Translations under genes and position numbers: made by a program | Notes under the pieces: model-generated | Databases searched by the model: none | Told to the model about the DNA's origin: nothing | The model's input: only the letters and a program-made list of their open reading frames with translations | From: Lagopus muta | Lineage: Eukaryota; Chordata; Aves; Galliformes; Phasianidae | Reading direction: 5' to 3' | DNA: 64,000 nt | Assembly: GCF_023343835.1 (NCBI RefSeq) | Contig: NC_064433.1 | Span: forward strand, 178,701,777-178,765,776 | Part shown: one piece after another, positions 49,241 to 60,200 of the stretch | Layout of the letters: each line of letters starts with the position of its first letter | How positions within the stretch are numbered: position 1 is the first letter of the stretch

Positions 49241-52200
49241 TAGCATGTTACACAACCACGCTCTGCTGCCCACTGGTTTGGTATTTCACAATCATCTGTG
49301 TGTGCCATCTTTGTGGTTACCCTTGCAACTGGGGAAAGGAGTCCATAGGCACACAGCTGTGTCCCATTCTCCAGCTCCTTTTGTTTCACTCTGCGCTGCA
49401 GAGCCAGCAGCTGTGCTTGTAGGTGCTAACCCAATGCTCTCCTGTCTTGCTCACCCTTGTTTCACACCAGAAGCATATTGTGGCACAGAACTCCTTTAGC
49501 CACAGGGTTTTACAGTCTTTTAGTACAGTAGAGCACAAGTCTAAAAACACAGCACCACAGAAAATAAATCCTCTGCCATTCCCCATGGTTCATTATGATC
49601 TAAGCTGCTGTACCCAGTTCTTGCTCAGAGGCTTTATAGCTAAATCTCCTTTTCTAATTATAGCTCTATATAGAGAAGAACAGTTTCCTTTACTAGAATA
49701 AGTAATGACCTGATTTCTCTGCATGCTGTTCACAGGGGAACGTACAAAGCTAATTCTACTATATTTCTACATGATCATGTTGGAAGACTCCTGTCTAATC
49801 TTTGGCAAGTCTCATAGAAAACCTGCACTGCTGCAAACCAAGGAAAACAATGAATAATTCATTTTCTTATCTTTTTCAGGATTGTTTTCTGCAAAAAATC
49901 TATTTTAATAATGCATGTGATTTTTAGTTGCACCACGCTATCAGTGCAGATGTACAGAGAAGAGACATTTTGTTTTTCTCAGCATAACCTGGAAGATTAG
50001 TGCAAAATTTCAGCTTATACTGGACAGAAATCCAGGTGAGGAATGAGAGGTGAAAGTTGAGCTGGTTGCAAGCTACAGAGACTGTAGGACAGTTATCTGG
50101 AAATTAAAGATCATGAGAGCCATTTTCAGAGAACTCTTCCTTCAGTGCTCAGATGGTGATATGTTGATCACATCAAGCACATCAAGAGCCAACTGTAGGG
50201 CAGAGAAAAGTATACATAGAGTTCCCATATATCCCCAAAGCATCTGACAAACAGATGAAGTTAGCACTGATAAAACTGCATGTGATTACAGTTACAGTCT
50301 GTAACTGACTCCTACCTCAGTCAGATCTGTCCAGGTGGCAAAGTTGCAGACTGAGGTTCCCTCTAGAGCTCACACTCCAATTGGCAGTGGGCAATACCCC
50401 TCTCGTGGGATGACCCTGCACTGCTGAATGCACATGTGCACAGATCAAAACCTCAGGTAAATTATGACAAAAATGAACAGGTCAGCAAACAGCAAAGGAT
50501 GCTAAAAGCTAACCAGAGTCCATGAAGGGCAGAAATAAGAAGGAACCAGTGATACAACTGTATGAAGGAAACCTTCACTATGCTCCCACCAATTCTTTGG
50601 CTCAGTAGTAGCAGACCTCGTTCATTAACCCAAGCATCAGCATTCTGTTCATGTACATTCTCCTGATCCATCTAAAAACACTTATTTCAACTAGAACTGT
50701 GCTGACAATTCTCTATTTGAAGCAGAGAGCCTCAGCTAACACTGCCATGTAGAGAACACAGCGCAGGCCATAAAGCTACCATAAAGGTACAGAAGTTTGT
50801 AAGTATTACTCCTCTATAAATGAAGATTAATTCCCTTTATACCACAGCAAATTTTCCAGACCAGCTTCAGGAGACAAACCAAAGAAACATTTCTCCAAGA
50901 ATGAACGGACTTTCTCTGCTGCAATAAATAGTGTATAGAGATATACACAGCCACCAGCATTTGAACAAATACCTTTCAAATGATATGGTAAGAGCCTGGG
51001 CAAAAAGTTCTTCTTTCTCCAGAGGAAGAAAAAAGCTACAAGCCAAAGAGCTGAACGAAGGCAGGACAGCATGTGCTCTCCTCCCTGCTGTGACCATGAG
51101 CCTTGTGAGCAGCCCCTACCTGAGGTCACAGCCCAGCCCCAGGGGTGGAGGAGCATAGAGCTTACTAACTACAAATCAGAGCCCACCTACCTTCTCCAAG
51201 GAGCCCTGGCAAGAAGGTAAACTCACATTAGGTAGGATAAGGCAAAAATCATGGGATAAACCATACACAGTGTGGTGTCACCAGTGATGCTATTTTCATC
51301 TTCCCACACAAAGCGAGACATGTTCTGCATAATACTGGTATGTTATCTCATCTTGTTATTAAGTGAGTGAGCAGCTTAGACTTCACATCATTTTAAGCCA
51401 TTTTGCTTGGTACAAACCTGACTGCACTCCCTCAGTGCACAGGCAGGTAGGTCAGAAAGCTTTGGTCAACTCTGATGTAATTACAGCATGGCTCTGCCTT
51501 TTTAATGTGCTCATGCTGCATGACAAGGCCAATGCAAACAATTTGCCTGGTAAAACTGCCTAAGAAACTTGTTCAAATTACCCAGCATAAATTTTTCCTG
51601 TTCTAAATTAAATTCCCCAAATCTGTTCCCTGCACTGAGTGCAAACACTGTGTGCTTTCTTGAAACAACATTGTAAACTTTCATTTCTTTACCATTTCTT
51701 CCAATTTTCTCTCTCATCAAAAACAGCAATCAGTTCCTCACAGGTCACAATTCAGAGATGTACCAATGGTACCACAAATTATAACTTCTAAAATAAACAT
51801 TTTGGTTTCCACTGTAGGTTTTAAGTTTCATCCTGGGGCACTGACACATTGGCAGTCACAGGGGCACTCATAACCACAGGTCTGACAAGGGCATGGAGAG
51901 CCAGGATGTCACAGCACACAGCTGATGTAAGAGTAGGCAGCAAAATGAGCTCCATAGGCACCAGCATGCAGGGGCTCAACAGGAGAAGGAACTTCACACA
52001 TAGCTTCATTAAACCCATCTCCCTGCAAGACAGGAAAGAAATCACCCACAGCAGCTACATTATAGTGACACAATCTGACATGGGGCCAGATGACATTTGC
52101 TGATTTTATTTGAAGTTGACACTTTGGGACAATTTGGAAGGGCACAGCAATTGAGAAGATCATACCAGTGAGAAGGTGGCAGGGACCTTCACATCAGCTC

Positions 52201-52420
52201 CATTAACTCCCATGCAGAAGATTAAAAATAAACCAGTGCAGACTAATTAATGTGTTGCAGAAGGAAGAGGAGTACGAGAGCCAGGGAAGGAAAGAAGGTG
52301 AGAGGCTAAGATTTGAAACAATGAAAACTGTTGCAAGAAAACATTAGAGGCTTCAAGAGTCATAAAAAAGTCATCAATATTTGATGCACTGTTATCATAG
52401 ATTATTTACAAGTTCAACAC
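49241..52420. other. Intergenic DNA, possible minor exon
   Basis: No protein gene is recognised. On the - strand, 52022-51909 forms an open 37-codon segment directly after a good polypyrimidine tract and AG acceptor. It is the only exon-like object in this stretch and is not assigned. The block at 50827-51156 is open on both strands and is probably chance. Confidence 0.45.
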
Positions 52421-52424
52421 ATTT

Positions 52425-54031
52425 TTTATTCGTTATATTTTCATTCAAAATATGCAGCAGCTAATATCTTCAGTACTGTATTTCTGAAGTCATCAGAGAA
52501 CACCAGTTATTGCAACACCTATAGAATTCTGTTGATCATCTCTGCAAAGAATGCAAATTCTTAGCTCTGCAGAGAAGTCCCAATTCCCACCTCACATTTG
52601 AGCTAAGAAATGGGAGCTTAAATACAAAGCTTATTTATTTCGTGATGCCTAACACCATAACTAGAAATGCTATAACAAACTGAATCCTTCACACCATAAC
52701 TAGAAATGCTGTAACAAACCTGACCCAGGTAAATTTACATCACTCTTCAGACTAAGAAAATACCACAGAAAGGTTATGACCCTTCTATCCACTAGTCCAT
52801 ATCTGCAAAATAAAACCCATAGTGCTTCCATTTAGAATGACATATGATTTATTCATATAATTCACAAGTAGTTGGACACTACTGCAAGTTTAATCTCCAT
52901 ATGCAAGTGATTTACACAAACATAATACTAAAATTGCTTGCTTAGAAGGTAAAAAATACCATGGGTATGAAATGCCATGGTAGATGCTGTTCAATATACT
53001 ACACATTCTTAGTGTCAGACACTTTCACTCATTTCTGATTTTAGAAAAAATGCAGCTTCCCATTTCTTGTTTTTTAAGTAGTCTGGGAAACTCAGGTGGG
53101 TTTTCTCTAAACCTTCGAGTCAATTAATTTTCCCAGTCCTCATGAACTGAATTGACAACCGAAGCTACAGTTTGAATAGTTCAAAAAAAATATTGTTTTC
53201 TGCTCCTCTGAATTCACCACACACAATGTAATCAAATCACATCACCTTCCAACATGTGACAAAGAATACCAAGCCCTGTACAGCCCAAAGGAACGTGCAG
53301 GAATTTAAGCTGTGCTTCAGCACAGTGGTGTTGGTGCTGACAATCCGACAGTACATTTTTTGGCCCCTACCAGTATCCAGTAGCTGTGAGTGTTTGCACT
53401 TCTCCGGGAGTACATTAGCATCACCAGAACATTTGGTATTCATGCAGCTGTGGAGCCTGATTGTAATTCTGCATAAACTTCTTACTGAAACTTGTATCTA
53501 GTAAGCCTCATTAATTCTGCATTAAGCATATATGGCTGCATGGAGAAAATTTGACTTTAATGTGTTTGTCTACATCAGATTAAGTTACACATATTATCTC
53601 CTAGACGAGGTCCAAACATATATTTTGCTTGAAATGCCAGCAGTTATCTTAAAACATACCAAGAAGTTAAAAAGCTTTCACAATACAAGATCCAGCCACA
53701 TATTCCACATATACAAAACACAGCTAGAGAAATACTATTCAATTTTTTGATGTTGAATTATGAGGAAAGTCTAAAAAAATAGAAAAACTCTGATACCCAG
53801 ACATCAGTTCAGAATGTAACACTGCATAATGCCGCAATATGAGCACCCATTTAAAATGAGAAATCCCCCAAGAGAAGCATAAGGGGATGTAGTACTTGTG
53901 ACAAAAGTAGATGAATACTGCACCAAAAACATGCATACAATTGCCATGGTCATTCAGTATGCTAGTGACGGTCTGAACAGTGATCTAACACAAGAGTGAA
54001 AGAGTGTTTCCAAATAAAATCACGTGAGTAA
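52425..54031 (-). other. ELMOD1: ELMOD1 3' UTR region (end uncertain)
   Basis: This is the AT-rich sequence following the ELMOD1 stop on the - strand. Candidate AATAAA signals, read on the - strand, lie at 52848-52853, 52634-52639 and 52425-52430, with another beyond at 52105-52110. The first would give a 3' UTR of about 1.2 kb. Which of them is used cannot be told from sequence. A 39-bp tandem duplication at 52652-52722 falls between candidate sites. Confidence 0.4.
52652..52722 (+). repeat. 39-bp tandem duplication
   Basis: ACACCATAACTAGAAATGCT recurs 39 bp later with one nearby substitution (TATAACAAAC against TGTAACAAAC). The second copy is slightly truncated. Confidence 0.9.
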
Positions 54032-54204
54032 CTACATATTGATTAAACTTTCTGATGCAGCAAAGTGAGGGCACAGAGCCATCTCGGGGTTCTGGAGCTG
54101 TTTCAAGATTCGCTTGTGAAATTTCTCTCTGACGCGGTTGAACTCCATTATATCCAGTGGATCCTCTTCAATCCAAAATTTGTGGAATTCATGCATTAAG
54201 TAGC
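54032..54204 (-). CDS. ELMOD1: ELMOD1 last coding exon
   Basis: The acceptor is TTTTGTAG|GC with the exon starting at 54204. It encodes the C-terminal 57 residues, including HEFHKFWIEEDP, DIMEFNRVREKF and the basic stretch before LQNPEMALCPHF, and ends with the stop TAG at 54034-54032. The first two bases complete a cysteine codon begun in the previous exon. Confidence 0.95.
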
Positions 54205-57200
54205 CTACAAAAGAATAATTAAAAAAAATATAAGAGAAATGCAGTATTTTAAATCACATGAAATTAAAAGAGAACTGGAAATTCATAATTACGATGTGCA
54301 CAAAGAATGCTGATCATCAAGGTCTGGCACCTCACAGAACTATGCGGGGATAAGACTAAATCCACCTGTGAGACTGCTGCTACATAAGGCACGTACATGA
54401 CTTACGGCTTGTGGAAGTAGAAGAACTGGCAGAGTTTGCTGCCATGGCACTGGCTCTGCACATGCTGGACACTTAATATAACAGCTGGAAATTCATTTCA
54501 GGAAAACATCTGATCATATGCTTAGCAAGGCTATTTGATGTAAGAATATTCCTCCTTAATTTCAGGAAGATTTTTTAGAAAGCTGACTCAGAAGCAAGCT
54601 CAAGTTTGATGAATATTGGCAGAACTTCTAATAGTTAACAGAACTCATTAAGCATCTTGACATATGTATGATGATGAGCTGTTAACTGCATTCAACCATG
54701 TTAAATAACACAAAATAAAACATTAAACTAATGAGTAGGGGAAGATGATAATGATTACATTCTTGGTTCTATGATTATATGAGCCATCAAGGATATGTAA
54801 GCTCTCACTCCAGTAAAGTGAAACATGCAGGTTATGCCTGTCCAGAAGTGATGTCATTTGTTGCACAAGAGGCTTAGTTGCTTTTATCCAGTTCTCTCCA
54901 TTGCATTACAATCAGCCACAAATACACATACATATTTCTAACTTAAATTTCACTGTATGTTTGCAAAGTTTCTCATTATGAATTTGAGAAACTCCATTCA
55001 AAAGGCATCTTAAATTTGTAGAATCACAAAGTTGGAAAAAACCTCTAAGATCATCATCATAGTCCACATCATAGTCCAACTGACAACTCATTACCACCAT
55101 GCCCACATCTTTGGATCTATATATTTCAACAGCCAGAGGCTGTTTCATTTCAAGAGATTATTCTTTCAAAGAAAAGCTCAGTTAAAGCCCCTTAAAAAAA
55201 AAAATCACTATATAAAATGTAAAACATTAGATCTTCATCTCCCAAACTCTCAATTTCCAAAAGGTACCTTCTGTACTTCAGCTGACCATGCTGCTGAGCT
55301 ATACAGTTCTGTGCACTGCTTATACTTTACTGCCCAGATGCTTGTGTAGGTTTTAGCCTACTTAATCCATGTGCATGAGCTGCAGAAGGAGGAGCTGCCA
55401 CAAGCAGCTCTCCCTGTGGTGCTGCTGCGATGGAATGGCAATGCTGGTCCCTGCAGTGGACACACTGGTCCTGGGGATCAGACCTGTGCCTGGCCAGCAG
55501 ATCAGTCCCACCTTCAGCCAAGACTTCGATACTAACAGCAAGACACACTGGTGACAGTAAAAAAAGTTCTCTTATACTAATTGAAGTGTCATGGGGAAGA
55601 AAACAAACAAACAAACAAACAAATGCAAAAAAATTGAACGCAGAACTGTATGTGTGATCTGAAGATACAGGATCAAAACCAATCATATTAGATATATCCA
55701 TTCACAAGGCTATGGGCAGGTTAGGGACTTGGTAAAAAGACAGAGTAACTATCCCAATGGAAAAAAAAGATCTGAAAGCACACAAGTGGATATTTAGGTA
55801 CTCATCTGTTCTTTATTTATTGAGCTGATCATCACCAAAGACAGACGTGTAACCACTAAACTGCCCAAGTTCCTACCAGCCAGTGTGCTTAGGACAGTAA
55901 CCCAGAAACCATCACAAAAGAGTATCCCTGCTACAGTACCTGCCTGTGTATGATTTTGGATGAGCAAGACTTACTAAACAGCAACCTTGAATGCCTATAT
56001 TATTTAATAAAAGATGCATAGTCACTAATATTTACTAGTTATCTAGTTAAGCAATGAACATTATAGCAGGAAAACAAAACAAAATCTGCTATGAAGTCAA
56101 CTTGCAAAGCTGCTTGTTTGTTTTTTTTTTTTAATTTTGGTTGCTGCTTTCCGTTGCTTTTTTCCTGAATAAATAGGGAAATCAGTGCATCTTGTCTTCT
56201 CGATATTAGTTCCTTGATTACACTTTGAAAAACAGAAATGTGGTGCTTGCTGTTTCAGCCTTCTGGCAAAGATGCACAATAGGTCTGTGCTATAAAAGGA
56301 ATGCTTGAATACAAGGGAGAAGGCTGGAAAAACAATCCTAAGGATGGACAAGTCTACTGAAGGGTGCAGGGAAACATTTGTATGTAAATGAAGATATCTA
56401 AGATGGATTTATGGGGAAAGTATCTTTAGAAGCTCTTAAAAAGCTTGAGTTCTTTTTTCTTATTATATTTAAAATCAATTTAAGCATGTAGGAAGGTCAC
56501 CAGTTCAAGCACTTTATTTATTATTATTATTTTTTTGCACTTTGTTCTACTCCCTGGTTCGGTGGTGGCACGTGTTGCAACTGAGTACTGCATCACAAAG
56601 CCAGGACAGCAAGACCAGTATGACAGTACCTGTAAATAAATCTGTGTCAGCAGATTTAGTACACTCTGCTATCTGCAAGGGTAGATAAAATAACAGTAAT
56701 AGGAACACAGATCAAGGAGCTGTCCCATCTCCCCACTTACAGAAGGTCTGCTGAAAGTGAGTGAGTGTCGGTGCCTCTGGAGCAACGTTGTAGAAATGGG
56801 TCTTCAGAGCTCCGCTCACAAGCAGGTTATAGACAAGGTCTGTTATGTTAATGCCCACAATAGCAAACGAGTAGCTGTAAAAATAACCAAGCATTTGTTG
56901 AGAGCTTGTTTTCTTTCCACAGGCTGTAAGAAACTCTGACACTGACTCTGCAGATGGTGTGATACTGAAGTGTATTAATTCTCTACCTCATCAGCTTCCA
57001 GCTGAGGTGAAAAACTGGAAAAAACATTTATCCTATCTATTTTGTGCCCTCTAATGGCAGTGTTTCCTTAGTGAAACATATAGTCACAGTGAAAACAGGA
57101 GTTTCACCACTGTGCCAGCATTTTCAGTGGAGCAGCACATGTTAATTCCCATGGAATAAACAGACAACCCAGGAGTCCCTGATCTTGTTTCTGACATGAG

Positions 57201-60200
57201 GTGAGCACTCCACATGGTGGCTGTGCCTGCAAGGTGACCTAATGTTCACTATTTTAACCTCTTGGCCCAACTGGAAACGCACAGCTGGGAACATCAGGGT
57301 GAGACAACTGGTTCTATAATGATACTCATAAGGCTAAAAAGCCCATGAGAGAAACCCAGCTGAGTCATTCCCATTTCTTCCAAACAGAGAACTAGATACA
57401 AAGGCAAAATCCTAAATCAGGGCATGCTGGGAAGAGAATTAAAATATCTGACCTATGAAGCAAAACTCTGTCCTGCTAAGAGATCAGCAAGAAAAGTATA
57501 TTTACAAATTAGCAGGTTTTTCATTTGTAAACCTGCTGTCTAAAGAACTCAATATTTCTGGCAATGACCATTTCCCAAAGAAAGAAAACAAAGGAAACTT
57601 ATTTAGTTTTGTATGTTCCAGGAGTAAAAAAAGTAAATCTGTAAGTTAGTTGCAATATAAGGCCTAATGGGAAATTCCACAGAACAGTGAAATACAGGCA
57701 TTAAAATAAGGTATTATAGATTCTCCGATACACTCATAATTATACTTTCTTGAAAGCAGATTAGAGCCTGTCTCTGACAGAGAGGAGAGAGACGTGATCA
57801 TATTATGTTCTAAGAAGAATTAAACAGACAATTATAACTGCACTATTCATAGCACGCAGAAAAAGCTTTCTCTTTGCGACAAGATTTTGCCCACGCCTAA
57901 GTCATACCTCAAAGTAGGTTTACCCAGCAATCTTTGATCAAAATCAAGATGTGGTTAAGACAACGCATATTAGCATGTGTGCTAGAAATTCCTTAAGAAA
58001 ATAGCCCAGACAACTCCCTGTTTCTTTCAAATACACAGCATCAGTATTAACAGTTTAAAGCTGCCACAGACACAGAAGACTTATAAACTTACCCAATTGC
58101 CTTATCAAACTTTTTCTTCTCCCATTCAACTTTGCTGAACTGGCTGGAAAAAAATCAAACAAAATTTTATTTGATATTACCAGGAAGTGCTAGTAGACAA
58201 ATATTTCCTTTCCATTTATTTGCTATTGTAAAATTAAACAAACTCAGACTGTATTTTATTCCTGTAGATACTGCTAATTTAACTCCGTTTCTGACTGAAT
58301 GGATTGGTACAGGGAGACATTGAAATGGTAGCGTGCTTTATGGCATCACTGATATCTTTTGTCATCATTACAAAATATGTGACACCAACACCTCTCTTAG
58401 TAAAAGCCAATTATTTTCTATACTGACCACAGAGAAGACCCACATCAATTAAGTCTGAGGTACGCAAAAGTAAAAAAAATAGAAGAAAATGAGTTGATTT
58501 TAGCTTTACATATTCTCAAAGATGCACATGAAGATCATTACAGGAGAAGTGATCCACTTGAAGGCAAACAAAAACTTTATTGGAAGAATATTTCTCATGT
58601 CTGTCCAAGCTGGAAGCCACACAACAGCCAAGTGCAAGGGACTGTGTTTCTTGTTATTTAATGCAATAGTTAGGGAACCACTTTTAATTAAATTTATTTT
58701 AAACAAAGCTATATGATGCAGCTACCAAGAACTGACTTTTTACTGGCCAGGATTTTCCTGTGTCTATATAATAAGTTGAGCAGAAACCAGCATGTTTATC
58801 ACAGCTACAAGCAGGCAAGGGACTGACCCTCACCAGCAGATTAAGATTTAGAGTCTAGGGAGTCTAGGCATAGTAAAGTAACACAGATCTTCCAGGCTTT
58901 AGACTGCACATTGTAGATAACTGTGTGAAAGTGCCATTCTTGGACTATACTTGAACTACAGTAAGTTTATATTACACTAAAATCAATGCCCCAGATTTCA
59001 CTCAAATGTAGTGCTAAAGAGATATTTAAGTATTAAAGATTCAGAGGGGTTCACACCTATCCTGATCTGTTATCAAGTGATATAAGCTGGAACAAAACTT
59101 TGCATCCTAAGTGGCTTGGTACATAAGTACACACCAATGCATACTTATTCTCAACAAATGTAGCCATTTTTGTAGGTTGTGGCATAACATCAATAAAAAG
59201 CCCCAAGCAAACGTTTAACAAAGGCAGCACACTTAGGAGGTGCACAAGCAGTGCAGTTCAACAAAAATAGAAACTACATTGATCATTATCACGTCAGAAA
59301 TCAGCACTGCTGCTAAGCAACCACACCAGGAGAACACCACAGGCACCATGAGCTGCATCCATCTTCTAGTGAATGCTCTTTCAAGGGATAAGAACTGCAC
59401 ATGCTCACACAGCACTGCAAGCCTTGGCAATCACACATGTAAATGAAGAACACAGGATTTCCAGCCCAGCACTGAACACTCATCACTTGTGCAGCATTGC
59501 TCTATTTCCAATGTAAGTCTTATGTTTAGTTAAACAAAGTTTTGGCTATTTTCTATGATGCTGTTTAAGCATCATGGCAATCCCTGCCCATCAGCACACA
59601 TTAACAAAGCATCCATGCACAGCACGATACATAAAGGGCAGACCAAATCTGGGGGGTGTTTATAGTGAGAGAGTGAATGCCAATATATAAAAAGACGGCC
59701 CAGACAAACCGAATGTGAGGATTTAAATCAAAGCTCAGAGTCTATTGTGCTTTTATTCCATCTGACCCTACAAGTGCTTTTAGTCACAGAATTACCATTA
59801 GGGACTTCACTACAAAACACTGAGTTAAAAAGTTTTACAAGATTCACATGTGCACCTGCTATAGGGGTATCTATCACTACTGGTTACAGGTAGAAGGAAA
59901 AAAAAATATTCTGAGACAACTGATTTCTGTTGCACTGGCTAAGAGGCATCAACTCCCCTAGTCCTGATGGAATAATCTTACTCACAGTGCAAACTTTTTG
60001 TCATCTAAAGGCACCTGATCTTTCAGAAGTCAAGACATCAAACTAGGCAGCTTAGAGCAATCACTACCTAAGGCAGTCAAAGTATGTGAATATAAGTAAG
60101 AGGAGAATGTAATGAGTTTTTTCAGCTGTGTTAGCAAACTCTTGGCATAGACTACTTTTGATTACCAAGTCAGTCACAGCTGGCATGAGCATATTTGGAC

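Noticed and set aside
50827-51156. 109-codon - strand ORF with opposing + ORFs
   Set aside because: Open on both strands, no domain and no convincing splice sites.
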